NCBI RefSeq assembly: GCF_014193675.1
Contig: NZ_BLXZ01000004.1
Location: 310,001 to 374,000, forward strand
From: Geomonas limicola
Lineage (GTDB): Bacteria > Desulfobacterota > Desulfuromonadia > Geobacterales > Geobacteraceae
Length of the DNA stretch: 64,000 nucleotides
Reading direction: 5' to 3'
Every line of letters starts with the position of its first letter. The stretch's first letter is position 1. Shown here piece by piece: positions 36,973-46,394 of this stretch. A program made the position numbers and the translations under genes. The notes beneath the pieces were generated by a model. The model saw only the letters and a program-made list of their open reading frames with translations, did not search any database and had not been told where the DNA came from.

Positions 36973-38406
36973 ATGAGCCCTTCCTGCAAACACGTGCTGC
37001 TGGTCGACGACGAGGAAGAGATCCTCGCCACCTCGAAGCTCGCCCTGGAGATCGGCGGCATCCGCGAGGTCAGCATGATCTCCGACAGCCGCGAGGTGCG
37101 CCCCTTCCTGGAGATCGAGCAGGTCGCCGTCATGGTGCTCGACCTCTCCATGCCGCACGTCTCCGGGCTGGAGCTCCTGGAGAGCGTGACCCGCGACTAT
37201 CCGCAGATCCCGATCATCGTGGTGACCGCCAACGACGAGATCGCCACGGTGGTCGAGTGCATGAAGCGGGGGGCCTTCGACTACCTGGCGAAGCCGGTGA
37301 GCCCGGGGCGTCTGCTCACCTCGGTGCAGCAGGCCCTGGAGCGCTGCACCCTCTCCAACGAGATCACCTCGCTGAAACAGCGCCTGCTCGCCGACAACCT
37401 GGAGCACCCGGCCGCCTTCGCCGCCATCGTGACCCGCAACCGCCAGATGCGCTCGATGTTCCAGTACATCGAGGTGATCGCCGGCAGCCGGCAGCCGATC
37501 ATCATCACCGGCGAGACCGGGGTGGGGAAGGAGCTGGTGGCCCGGGCCATCCACCAGCTCTCGGGGAGCAAGGGGGAGTTCATCGCCCTGAACGCCGCGG
37601 GGCTCGACGACCACATGTTCTCCGACTCGCTCTTCGGCCACAAGCGGGGGGCCTTCACCGGTGCGGACCAGGCACGCGAGGGGCTGATCGCCCGGGCCGC
37701 GGGGGGGACGCTCTTTCTGGACGAGATCGGCGACCTGAACGAGCTGTCGCAGTTGAAGCTGTTGCGCCTTTTGCAGGAACGCGAGTACTACCCGGTCGGC
37801 TCGGATCTGACCCGCAAGAGCGACGCCCACTTCGTTTTGGCCACCAACCGGGACCTGCAGGCACGCATCGCCGAGGGTAAGTTTAGAAACGACCTCTACT
37901 ACCGGCTCTGCGGGCACCAGGTGCAGGTACCGCCGCTGCGCGAGCGCAAGGACGACCTGCCGCTCTTGTTGGACCACTTCATCCGCCAGGAAGCCGAGGC
38001 GCTGGGGATCCCGGCTCCGGGCTACCCCAAGGAGCTCGTCGACCTGCTGGAGACCTACCATTTCCCCGGTAACGTGCGCGAGCTGCAGGCGATGGTGAGC
38101 GACGCGGTGCCGCGTTCCAAGGCGCGCATGCTCTCCCAGGACCCTTTCCGCCAGGCGATCGCCATCGACCTGGGCCAGAAGCCCCAGCCTCCCGAGGACG
38201 AGCTCAAGGGCGAGGCCACGCTGCACAAGAAGCTGGATGCGATCTGGGGGCACTTCCCGACGCTCAACGAGGCGGAGGACCTCCTGATCCAAAGCGCGCT
38301 CTGCGCCGCCAAGGGGAACCAGGGGATCGCCGCCACCATGCTCGGGCTCAAGCGCCAGACCCTGAACATGCGCCTGAAGGTGCGCCGCGAGTCCGGCAAC
38401 GACTGA
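36973..38406 (+). CDS. NtrC-family sigma-54-dependent response regulator
   Basis: The protein has 477 residues. The receiver domain has phospho-acceptor D57 (VMVLDLSMP). The AAA+ domain has Walker A GETGVGKE, the complete sigma-54 contact motif GAFTGA (RGAFTGADQ), and Walker B TLFLDEIGD. The C-terminal Fis-type helix-turn-helix is present (NQGIAATMLGLKRQTLNMRL). It should activate sigma-54 promoters; candidate -24/-12 sites lie at 38656 and 46321, before the Ig-repeat protein and the peroxidase homologue. Confidence 0.94.
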   Translation: MSPSCKHVLLVDDEEEILATSKLALEIGGIREVSMISDSREVRPFLEIEQVAVMVLDLSMPHVSGLELLESVTRDYPQIPIIVVTANDEIATVVECMKRGAFDYLAKPVSPGRLLTSVQQALERCTLSNEITSLKQRLLADNLEHPAAFAAIVTRNRQMRSMFQYIEVIAGSRQPIIITGETGVGKELVARAIHQLSGSKGEFIALNAAGLDDHMFSDSLFGHKRGAFTGADQAREGLIARAAGGTLFLDEIGDLNELSQLKLLRLLQEREYYPVGSDLTRKSDAHFVLATNRDLQARIAEGKFRNDLYYRLCGHQVQVPPLRERKDDLPLLLDHFIRQEAEALGIPAPGYPKELVDLLETYHFPGNVRELQAMVSDAVPRSKARMLSQDPFRQAIAIDLGQKPQPPEDELKGEATLHKKLDAIWGHFPTLNEAEDLLIQSALCAAKGNQGIAATMLGLKRQTLNMRLKVRRESGND

Positions 38407-38823
38407 CCCCGCCACGGGCCCCGCCCGGGGCCCCAGCCTTCCCACCCCACTCCACCTCTGCCGCCGGTCACCGGCACTGCAAAGATATTGGCAGCAATTA
38501 AAACGCGACACGGTAACAAAACTTAACGATTCCGGCCTGATATCCCTGCCCGGGCGCCGGCTGCCCAAAACTGTGCAGCGCCCGCGCCACCACTCCTTTC
38601 CGCTGCACCACGCGCTAACCCCACGAAGTTACACGAAAAAAACGGCACCCCAACTCTGGCACGATACCTGTAAATAGTCCGGACATCATGGGCAGTCGAC
38701 CCGGCGTGACCGGGCCCCTCGACTGCCTTTCCGGTGCCTGACCCCGTGCCCGCGGGACCCGGCGCCGGTCTGGAATGGACACGGTTCAGGATCCCCTTCC
38801 TGGCCGCAAAAGGGAGGATCGCC
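38407..38823. other. Intergenic region with hairpin and possible sigma-54 site
   Basis: A GC-rich hairpin (GGGCCCC / GGGGCCC, 38416-38433) follows the regulator gene. A candidate sigma-54 site lies at 38656-38672. No gene supported. Confidence 0.5.
38656..38672 (+). promoter_or_regulatory. Candidate sigma-54 promoter (imperfect)
   Basis: CTGGCACGATACCTGTA matches the -24 element TGGCACG fully but has CTGT in place of TTGC at -12. It is 152 bases before the Ig-repeat protein gene and directly downstream of the sigma-54 activator gene. Confidence 0.4.
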
Positions 38824-41664
38824 ATGAAGGAATCAACATCAACCTTACGCCACCAAGGAGTGCTGGGGCGCCTGCTGGGCACGCTTTTTTCCGTCGCGCT
38901 GCTTTTGGGAGTCTTAAGCGGCAGCGCGGGAGCGGCACTGAAGGCCGTCGGCCCCATCGACCCGCTCACCTCGCTTCCGGCTTTCTACCAGGACCTGAGC
39001 AACCTCGCGCTGCAGCCCTGCCTCGACCAGAACGGTTTCTGCATCCTGCCGCCGCCGTTCGACCCGTTGACCAGCGTCCCCTTGAGTCCGATCACCACGA
39101 CCGGACCGATCAACGACACCAATCTCCCGGCCGAGGGGTTCTACTACTCCGCCGGGGCCTTGATGAACATCGAGGGGGGCGAAAAGGCCCGGCTCGACTT
39201 TGTGCTTGAGTACGCCTTCTTGTCAGGGGTGGCGCCGACCCTGGGGCAGACCTTCCTGCGCACCGACCTGGCCAAGATGAGCAAGGGGCTCCTGACCCCC
39301 AACTCGACCTACCGGGTCACCCACCCCTACGGGAGCTTCACCTTCCGCTCCGACGCCACCGGGAACTCGATCAATAACGGGCCAAACGGCGTCACGGTAC
39401 GGCTCGAGGACCAGGTCGGGGTGAACGCGGACTACTTCCCGCCGCTCTTCCAGGCGGCCCCCAACACCAACATGGGGCCCTACCTGAGACCGGCCGACGG
39501 CATCTTCCCGACCGCCCTGGTGAACGGGCAGACCCACACCTACATCGGCGACGCGGTCACCCCGGTCCCGGTCGCCGGCGGCCCCAACGGCAACATCTTC
39601 CGGATCGACCGGCTGGACGCCCTGGGGAACCCGGTTCCCGGTGCGAGCTGGTTCACCAACCTGTGGACCCTGGCCGGGCGCGTCTTCACCGACCCGATCG
39701 CCTCGCCCATGACGCTGAACCGGGCGACCTACGCACGGGACGCCACCAGCCAGCAGGTGGACATCTTCGCCTCCGCCGAGCGCGCCGCCATCCTGACCAT
39801 CTCAGGAACCGGCATCGCCTCGACCACGCTGGACCAGGACGTCCCCAACACCGGGAAGTTCTTCCTGCACCTGCCGGTGCAGGCGCTTCCCGGCAACCTG
39901 ACTATCACCAACTCGCTGGACCTGCCGCTGATCCCGCGCCCGGTAGCCCTGGTAGACGAGGTGAACATCACCGAGTCCTTCTACAACCCGAACACCCGGA
40001 ACATCACCGTGCGCGCCGCCTCCCGCGACAAGCTGGCGCCGCTCCCCACCCTGAGCGTGCCGGCCTTTGCGGCCCCGAACGCACTCGATGCCACCGGGAC
40101 GGTGATCCTCCCCCTGCCGCTCAACACCATTCCGCCGCAGAACATCACGGTGGTCTCCAGTAACGGCGGGACCGCAACGAGCCCGGTGAGCGTGGTGGTT
40201 CCCCCGGCGCCGCCGGTGGCCGTGGACGACAGCGCCACCGCCGCGCTCAACACCCCGATCATCATCGACGTGCTCATAAACGACCTCTCCGCGGCCCAGC
40301 TCGATCCGGCCACGGTGACCATCGTGACCGCCGCGGCCAACGGCACGACGGTCGTGGCCCCCAACGGGTCGGTGATCTTCACGCCGGCCAACAACTTCTC
40401 GGGGACCACCAGCTTCGGCTACGACGTGATGGACAGCTTCGGCCAGCGCTCCAACACCGCGACGGTGACCGTGAGCGTCCTGTCGCCGCCGGCGCCGACC
40501 ACGCTGGCCGACGCGGCGAGCACCACCCAGGACATCCCGGTGACCATCAACGTGCTGGCTAACGACAGCGGCGTGATCAACCCGGCCTCGGTGCTGATCT
40601 CGACCCCGTCCGCCAACGGCACTGCCGTCGCCAACCAAAACGGCACCATCACCTTCACCCCGGCCGCCGGCTTCTCCGGCGTGACGAGCTTTGCCTACAC
40701 CGTGGCGAGCCTCGCGGCCCAGCCGCTCACCTCGCAGCCCGCGACCGTTACCGTCACCGTGATACCGCCTGCGGCACCGCCGGCACCGGTCGCCAACCCC
40801 GACAGCGCCTCGACCCTGGCCGGCAGCGTGGTGACCATCCCGGTATTGGCCAACGACACCATCGGTGCCCCGGGGGTGATCGACACCGCCTCGGTGCAGA
40901 TAGCCACCCCGTCGGCTAACGGCAGCGCCACCGCCAACGCCAACGGCACCGTCAGCTTCACCCCGGCCGCCGGCTTCACCGGGGCCACCAGCTTCAGCTA
41001 CACGGTGGCCAACACCTCGGTCCCGGCACTGAGATCCAACGCGGCCACGGTCACCGTGACGGTGAACGCCCCGGCCCCGGCCCCGGTCGCCAACAACGAC
41101 ACCGCAACCACCACGGCCGGCACTGCCGTAACCTCCGCAGTCCTTGCCAATGACACCATCGCCCCCCCCGGCGTGATCAACACCGGGTCGGTCCAGATCG
41201 TGAGCCAGTCGGCCAACGGCACCGCCGTTGCCAACGCGACCGGTACCATCACCTTCACCCCGGCGGCCGGCTTTACCGGGGCCACCAGCTACAGCTACAA
41301 CGTGGCCAACAACTCGGTCCCGCCCCTGAGGTCCAACACCGCCACGGTGACCGTCACCGTGAACGCCCTGGCGACCCAGACCATCCAGGTGACCCGGGCC
41401 CAGTTCACCCTGTCGAGTGCCTCCTGGCGCATCGACGGCACGCTCACCCCGGCACCGCCGGCAGGGACCACGCTCAGCATCTACAACTCCGCCCTGGTGG
41501 GTGGCTCGGTGCTGATCGGCAACCTGTCCGTGGCTACCAACGGCAGCTTCACCTGGTCCTCGCCCAACGGTTCTGCGCAGCCAAACGCGGCGCGCCGGAT
41601 CAGCATCCAGTCCAACCAGAACCCCGCCACCAAGCTTGAGAACATCACGGTGACGGTACGCTGA
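38824..41664 (+). CDS. Large exported protein with tandem cadherin-like (Ig-like) repeats
   Basis: The ATG at 38824 (GGGAGG upstream) gives 946 residues with a signal peptide ending near GSAGAA. The first 450 residues are a unique domain (LEYAFLSGVAPTLGQTF ... TYIGDAVTPVPVAGGPNGN). About residues 458-850 are four repeats of roughly 97 residues (VANPDSASTLAGSVVTIPV ... VSFTPAAGFTGATSFSY). The last 95 residues form another beta domain. Such repeats serve as adhesins or stalks. No membrane anchor is visible. It may be a structural partner of the dockerin-bearing proteins that follow; that is inference. Confidence 0.82.
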   Translation: MKESTSTLRHQGVLGRLLGTLFSVALLLGVLSGSAGAALKAVGPIDPLTSLPAFYQDLSNLALQPCLDQNGFCILPPPFDPLTSVPLSPITTTGPINDTNLPAEGFYYSAGALMNIEGGEKARLDFVLEYAFLSGVAPTLGQTFLRTDLAKMSKGLLTPNSTYRVTHPYGSFTFRSDATGNSINNGPNGVTVRLEDQVGVNADYFPPLFQAAPNTNMGPYLRPADGIFPTALVNGQTHTYIGDAVTPVPVAGGPNGNIFRIDRLDALGNPVPGASWFTNLWTLAGRVFTDPIASPMTLNRATYARDATSQQVDIFASAERAAILTISGTGIASTTLDQDVPNTGKFFLHLPVQALPGNLTITNSLDLPLIPRPVALVDEVNITESFYNPNTRNITVRAASRDKLAPLPTLSVPAFAAPNALDATGTVILPLPLNTIPPQNITVVSSNGGTATSPVSVVVPPAPPVAVDDSATAALNTPIIIDVLINDLSAAQLDPATVTIVTAAANGTTVVAPNGSVIFTPANNFSGTTSFGYDVMDSFGQRSNTATVTVSVLSPPAPTTLADAASTTQDIPVTINVLANDSGVINPASVLISTPSANGTAVANQNGTITFTPAAGFSGVTSFAYTVASLAAQPLTSQPATVTVTVIPPAAPPAPVANPDSASTLAGSVVTIPVLANDTIGAPGVIDTASVQIATPSANGSATANANGTVSFTPAAGFTGATSFSYTVANTSVPALRSNAATVTVTVNAPAPAPVANNDTATTTAGTAVTSAVLANDTIAPPGVINTGSVQIVSQSANGTAVANATGTITFTPAAGFTGATSYSYNVANNSVPPLRSNTATVTVTVNALATQTIQVTRAQFTLSSASWRIDGTLTPAPPAGTTLSIYNSALVGGSVLIGNLSVATNGSFTWSSPNGSAQPNAARRISIQSNQNPATKLENITVTVR
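40198..41371 (+). repeat. Tandem cadherin-like repeat coding region (4 units)
   Basis: Four units of about 290-300 bases start near 40198, 40490, 40783 and 41083. The last two are most similar, including the phrase ending TVTVTVNA, which suggests recent duplication. Confidence 0.75.
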
Positions 41665-41671
41665 CGCCTGA

Positions 41672-41705
41672 GCCGGGCCGGCCGTTAAAGCCGGCCCGGC
41701 TTCCC
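41672..41705 (+). terminator. GC-rich hairpin after the Ig-repeat gene
   Basis: A perfect 11-bp stem (GCCGGGCCGGC / GCCGGCCCGGC) with a 7-base loop, followed by TTCCCC rather than a T run. It could terminate or attenuate transcription into the RCC1-repeat gene. Confidence 0.55.
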
Positions 41706-41755
41706 CTGACGGCGCCGTCCGAAGGCGGCGCACCGCTCCGCAGGGAGGATCTATC

Positions 41756-44700
41756 ATGAAGACATCATTGACCATGTTGCGTCGGGTGCTCCCCGCGCTT
41801 TTAATCTCGATCCTGCCGGGGGTGACTGCACTCTCCTGGGGGGCCACCCCGAAACTCGCCGCCGGCGAGGGACACAGCATCATCCTCAAGGCGGACGGCA
41901 CCCTCTGGGCCAGCGGCGCGAACCTCTCCGGCCAGTTGGGCGACGCCAGCCGCACCCCCCGCGCGAGCGCGGTGCCGGTCGGCAGCGAGCAGAACTGGGC
42001 CGGCATGGCAGCCGGGGCCGAGCACACCCTCGCCGTCAAGGCCGACGGCACGCTCTGGTCTTGGGGGAGTAACGCCTCCGGGCAGCTCGGGGCCCTGGCT
42101 CCGGACAACACCCCGGTCGCCGGCCAGAGCGCACCGCTCAACATCGGCGGCGGGCGGAACTGGGTGGCCGTCGCCGCAGGGAGCGCGAGCTCCTACGCGC
42201 TCAAGGCCGACGGGACCCTGTGGGCCTGGGGCGAGGGGGGGCTGGGGCAGCTCGGCAACGGCCAGACGCTGCGCCAGAACCAGCCGGTCCAGGTACTGAA
42301 CCCCGCCGGGGGGCGCTACCTCGCCGTCGCCGCCGGCGCCGACCACGCCTTGGCGCTCATGGCCGACGGCACCCTGTGGTCCTGGGGGAGCAACTCCTTC
42401 GGCCAGCTGGGGGCTACCGGCAGCGACCCGGCTACCCCGCGCCAGGTCATTTTGACCGCTGCCGTCTCCGACAGCGACTGGCGCGCCGTTGCCGCGGGAG
42501 GGAACTTCTCCCTCGCGCTGAAGGCGGACGGCACCCTCTGGAGTTGGGGGGACAACGCGGCGGGCCAACTGGGACTGGGTTCCACCCAGCCCCAGGCCGA
42601 GCCGGTGCAGGTGGGAACCGACCGCGACTGGGCGGCGCTCGCCGCCGGTGCCCTGCACGTGGTGGCCCTGAAGAGAAACGGCCTCTGCTACGCCTGGGGG
42701 GACAACAGCTCGGGACAGCTTGGTAACGGCAGCCTCGCGCAGCTGAACGCCCCCGCCCCGGTCGCCGGGATCGGCAACCTGGTCGGGGTGAGTGCGGGCG
42801 CCTTCCACACCCTGGCGCTGGGCGCCGACGGCCGCAACTGGGCCTGGGGTGGCAACCTGGACGGGCAGCTCGGCACCGGCAACCAGACCGGAAGCCTCGC
42901 CCCGGTTCCGGCCGGAGGAGCCGGCCTTGGCTGGGTGGCCCTCGAGCCCGGCAACCAGTTCACCCTGGCAGGGCGCTCCGACGGCAGCCTCTGGAGCTGG
43001 GGGGACAACACCAGTGGTCAGCTCGGTAACGGGACGCTGGCCGCCCAGGCGACTCCTGCCGCTCTCGACGCCCGGCACGACTGGGCAAGCCACGCGGCCG
43101 GTTTCGGGCACGTGGTGGCACTCAAGGCGGACGGCACCCTCTGGAGCTGGGGGGACAACTCGCTCGGACAGCTGGGGGACGGCTCACGCAACCCGAGCCT
43201 CTTCCCGATCCAGATCACCAACACCAAGCCGACCTCCGCGGCCAACGACTGGGCCCAGGTGGCGGCGGGGGATTTCCATACCCTGGCACTCAAGGGGGAC
43301 GGTACCCTGTGGGCCTGGGGGGACAACTCGCTCGGACAGTTGGGCGACAACACCAACACCCCGACGGGGAAACAGCCGGAGCAGATCCTGACCGGCAACC
43401 CGGGCAACTTCGACAGCAACTGGGTCGCCATCGCGGCCGGCGGGGGGCACTCGCTCGGGCTGCAGGCCGACGGTACCCTGTGGGCCTGGGGGGACAACTC
43501 CGACGGTCAGCTGGGGGACCCCTCCATCGTGGGGAGTGTCAACTTCCCGAGCCAGATCGTGAATTTCAACCCGCCCGTCGACAACCCCGGCTTCAACGGA
43601 AACTGGAAGGGGATCGCGGCCGGTTTCGCGCACTCGCTGGCGCTGCAGGCGGACGGAACGGCCTGGGGCTGGGGGAGCAACTTCGACGGCCAGCTCGGTA
43701 ACGCCGACGGCACCCTGCCGAACCCGCCGGGACAGCCCCAGCCGGTCCAGGTCTTCAACGCCGGCCTGGCCCCCTTCGTGGCGCTCTCCGCGGGCGATGC
43801 GCACAGCGTAGTGCGGCTGGCAGACGGGACGCTCTGGTCCTTTGGGCGCAACCTGGACGGCCAGCTGGGGATCGGGAGCTTCGACCTGGCCCCGGTGCCG
43901 CATCCGGCAGCGCTCGCCGAGGCGACGGGAGCCTCGCAGTGGAGCGCCTCCGGCATCGGCGGCAGCCACAGCGTGGCACTTAAGGCCGACGGGACCCTGT
44001 GGGCCTGGGGCAACAACCTGGCGGGTCAGCTGGGGGACGGCTCCGACCTGGACCGCAACCTCCCGGTGCCGCTTCTGGAAGGCTTTGCCAGCGCACCGGC
44101 ACGCCTCGACCTGGGGACCGCCTTCCTGGGGGGTGCCGCGCTGAGCGCCAACCTCCCCCTGGGGAACACCGGCAACGGCAACCTGTTCGTGACCGGCATC
44201 ACCCTCTCCGGCGCCGATGCCGCGCAGTTCGCGGTCGACCCCGGCAGCTGCGGCAGCCAGCTCGCCTTCCTGATCTCCGCCAAGGGGAGTTGCCAGCTCA
44301 CGGTGAGCCTGCAACCCGGCGTCCCGACCGGCGCGAAGAGCGCCCTCGTGGAGATCGCCACCAGCGACCCCGTGGCACCCCGGCGCCAGGTGGCGCTCAG
44401 CGCACTGGTCGCCCAGCACCAGGTCACCCTTGCCGCCGGCCCCAACGGGAGCATCTTCGGACCGGTGCTGGTGAACGAGAACGCCACCCCGAGCTACAGC
44501 ATCGTGGCGGCCACCACCTTCCACGTGGCCGACGTCACCGTGAACGGCGTCTCCAAGGGGGCGCTCTCCACCCTGACCCTGGCCCCGGTGACCGGCGACG
44601 TCACCATCGGCGCGAGCTTCGCCATCGACACCTTCGCGGTGAGCTTCACCTCGGCGGGTAACGGCACCCTCTCGGGACCGCTGAACCAGTCGGTCCCCTA

Positions 44701-45970
44701 CGGCTCCGCCAGCGCCGCGGTTACCGCGCTCCCCGCACCCGGTTACCACTTCGTGAACTGGACCGAAGGGGCGAACGTGGTGGGGAGCAACGCCGCACTC
44801 ATTGTTTCCAGCATCACCGCGGCGCGCAGCATCACCGCCAACTTCGCCATCAACAGCTACCCGGTGAGCTTCGCCTCCGGCGGTAACGGCACCCTGACCG
44901 GCAACGTGAGCCAGAGTGTCGACCATGGCGCCTCGGCGAGCGCAGTCAGCGCGGTCCCGGCAGTGGGTTACCACTTCGTGAACTGGACCGAGGCGGGACA
45001 GGAGATCTCGGCCAGCGCAACGCTGACCCTGACCAACGTGACGGGAGCGCGCAGCGTGACCGCCAACTTCGCCATCAACAGCTACCCGGTGAACTTCAGC
45101 GCCGGGACCAACGGTACCCTGATCGGGATCCCGAACCAGACGGTGGATCACGGCGGGGCGGCAAGCCCGGTGAGCGCCCAGGGGGTGCCGGGTTACCACT
45201 TCCTGAACTGGAGCGAGGCGGGGCAGGTGATCTCGACCAGCGCCACGCTGACCCTGACCAACGTGACCGGAGCGCGCAGCGTGACCGCCAACTTCACCAT
45301 CGACACCTTCCTGGTGAGCTTCGTCTCCGGCGGCAACGGCAGCATCTCCGGCAATGCCAGCCAGACCGTTGCCCTGGGGGGGAGCACCCTGACCGTGACC
45401 GCCCAGCCGGCCCTGGGCTACCACTTCGTGAACTGGACCGAAGGGGGGAGTGTGATCGCCACCACGGCGGCGCTTACCCTCAACAGCATCGCTGCCGTGC
45501 ACAACGTCACCGCCAACTTCGCCATCGACACCTTCACGGTGACCGCGGCAAGCGACGCCAAGGGGAGCATCTCCCCTGCCGGGGTGAGCACGGTGAACTT
45601 CGCTGCCAGCCTGAGCTTCACCTTCACCCCCGCCGCCGGCTACCAGGTGGTCGACGTACTGGTGGACGGGGTCTCCCAGGGAGCCCCCGCTTCCTACACC
45701 CTCTCCAACGTGACCGCCAACGGTCACCGGATACAGGTGGTGTTCATCCCTGACGGGGATCTCAACGGCGACGGCCAGGTCACCATCGCCGATGCTTTGA
45801 TGGCCCTGCAGATAGCGGTAGGTCTGAACCAGCCCACACCGGCCCAGCTGCGGCATGGTGACCTGGCCCCTCTGGATGCGAGCGGCATCCCGGCGCCAGA
45901 TGCCCAGATTCAGTTGGCCGATGCCCTGGTCATCCTGAAAAAGTCGGTCGGGCTTACCTCCGGGTTCTAG
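41756..45970 (+). CDS. Giant exported RCC1-repeat protein with dockerin-like C-terminus
   Basis: The protein has 1,404 residues. After a signal peptide come fourteen RCC1-type units (pattern ADGTLWAWGDNSLGQLG), about residues 30-780, enough for two seven-bladed propellers. An ASH-like beta domain follows (about 785-890), then several 75-residue beta repeats (PGYHFVNWTEGG core, about 950-1260), another beta domain and a dockerin-like module at 1332-1404: DLNGDGQVTIADALMAL plus a second, weaker unit (PAPDAQIQLADALVILKKSVG). It is likely a surface adhesin or scaffold-bound protein; the ligand is unknown. Confidence 0.85.
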   Translation: MKTSLTMLRRVLPALLISILPGVTALSWGATPKLAAGEGHSIILKADGTLWASGANLSGQLGDASRTPRASAVPVGSEQNWAGMAAGAEHTLAVKADGTLWSWGSNASGQLGALAPDNTPVAGQSAPLNIGGGRNWVAVAAGSASSYALKADGTLWAWGEGGLGQLGNGQTLRQNQPVQVLNPAGGRYLAVAAGADHALALMADGTLWSWGSNSFGQLGATGSDPATPRQVILTAAVSDSDWRAVAAGGNFSLALKADGTLWSWGDNAAGQLGLGSTQPQAEPVQVGTDRDWAALAAGALHVVALKRNGLCYAWGDNSSGQLGNGSLAQLNAPAPVAGIGNLVGVSAGAFHTLALGADGRNWAWGGNLDGQLGTGNQTGSLAPVPAGGAGLGWVALEPGNQFTLAGRSDGSLWSWGDNTSGQLGNGTLAAQATPAALDARHDWASHAAGFGHVVALKADGTLWSWGDNSLGQLGDGSRNPSLFPIQITNTKPTSAANDWAQVAAGDFHTLALKGDGTLWAWGDNSLGQLGDNTNTPTGKQPEQILTGNPGNFDSNWVAIAAGGGHSLGLQADGTLWAWGDNSDGQLGDPSIVGSVNFPSQIVNFNPPVDNPGFNGNWKGIAAGFAHSLALQADGTAWGWGSNFDGQLGNADGTLPNPPGQPQPVQVFNAGLAPFVALSAGDAHSVVRLADGTLWSFGRNLDGQLGIGSFDLAPVPHPAALAEATGASQWSASGIGGSHSVALKADGTLWAWGNNLAGQLGDGSDLDRNLPVPLLEGFASAPARLDLGTAFLGGAALSANLPLGNTGNGNLFVTGITLSGADAAQFAVDPGSCGSQLAFLISAKGSCQLTVSLQPGVPTGAKSALVEIATSDPVAPRRQVALSALVAQHQVTLAAGPNGSIFGPVLVNENATPSYSIVAATTFHVADVTVNGVSKGALSTLTLAPVTGDVTIGASFAIDTFAVSFTSAGNGTLSGPLNQSVPYGSASAAVTALPAPGYHFVNWTEGANVVGSNAALIVSSITAARSITANFAINSYPVSFASGGNGTLTGNVSQSVDHGASASAVSAVPAVGYHFVNWTEAGQEISASATLTLTNVTGARSVTANFAINSYPVNFSAGTNGTLIGIPNQTVDHGGAASPVSAQGVPGYHFLNWSEAGQVISTSATLTLTNVTGARSVTANFTIDTFLVSFVSGGNGSISGNASQTVALGGSTLTVTAQPALGYHFVNWTEGGSVIATTAALTLNSIAAVHNVTANFAIDTFTVTAASDAKGSISPAGVSTVNFAASLSFTFTPAAGYQVVDVLVDGVSQGAPASYTLSNVTANGHRIQVVFIPDGDLNGDGQVTIADALMALQIAVGLNQPTPAQLRHGDLAPLDASGIPAPDAQIQLADALVILKKSVGLTSGF
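44626..45535 (+). repeat. Tandem beta-repeat coding region
   Basis: Four units of about 75 codons share the pattern SFxxGGNGTLxG ... GYHFVNWTE ... TANF, related to InlB B-repeats. Adjacent units near 44860 and 45080 are highly similar at DNA level. Confidence 0.75.
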
Positions 45971-45997
45971 ATCTTTTGTATCTGCAGCGTCGTCATC

Positions 45998-46037
45998 GGT
46001 GGCTGTCCGGGGTCCGAGCCGGGCAGCCACCATTTTT
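45998..46037 (+). terminator. Terminator after the RCC1-repeat gene
   Basis: Stem GGTGGCTG / CAGCCACC followed by ATTTTT, about 30 bases after the stop codon. Confidence 0.8.
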
Positions 46038-46119
46038 CCCGGCCGTGACCTCCAGCAGGTTCGGCTGCCCCCTTTCCGTCATTTGACTGCAACGCCCCGG
46101 GGCACCGGCCCCACCCGCG

Positions 46120-46153
46120 CAGCCGGCCCCGCTCGGCCGGCTGCCGGTTTTTT
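46120..46153 (+). terminator. Second terminator-like hairpin
   Basis: Stem CAGCCGGCC / GGCCGGCTG followed by CCGGTTTTTT. With the previous hairpin it isolates the peroxidase gene from upstream transcription. The 46154-46320 stretch shows nothing else. Confidence 0.7.
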
Positions 46154-46320
46154 ATCAACGGCACATTTGTGGCGGCCGTCCAGTACCCCCCGCCGCTCCT
46201 GTGGTTACACGGTCTTAGCCCTGGAAGCTGCTCAAAGGCCGACAACCTTTCGCAGGGGTGGGGCAGGCTCAATCTCGCGCAACTTCCGCTCTTTAGCCGG
46301 TTGACGGCTGCCGGGGGAGG

Positions 46321-46336
46321 TGGCGCGTTAATTGCT
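46321..46336 (+). promoter_or_regulatory. Probable sigma-54 promoter of the peroxidase gene
   Basis: TGGCGCGTTAATTGCT fits the -24/-12 consensus TGGCACG-N4-TTGC with a single A-to-G change and exact spacing. It ends 58 bases before the start codon and lies after two terminators. The sigma-54 activator encoded at 36973 is the obvious candidate regulator. Confidence 0.7.
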
Positions 46337-46394
46337 AATGAAAAGGCTCGTTCCCGCCGAAGTATCTATCAGCACCCGCACAAGAGGAATCCGT

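Noticed and set aside
36208..38568. A 786-codon minus-strand open frame opposite the kinase and regulator genes.
   Set aside because: Shadow of two certain plus-strand genes; composition dominated by A, G, R, H and L with no motif.
43184..46033. A 949-codon minus-strand open frame opposite the RCC1-repeat gene.
   Set aside because: Its regularity comes from the repeats on the plus strand; no signal, motif or ribosome site.
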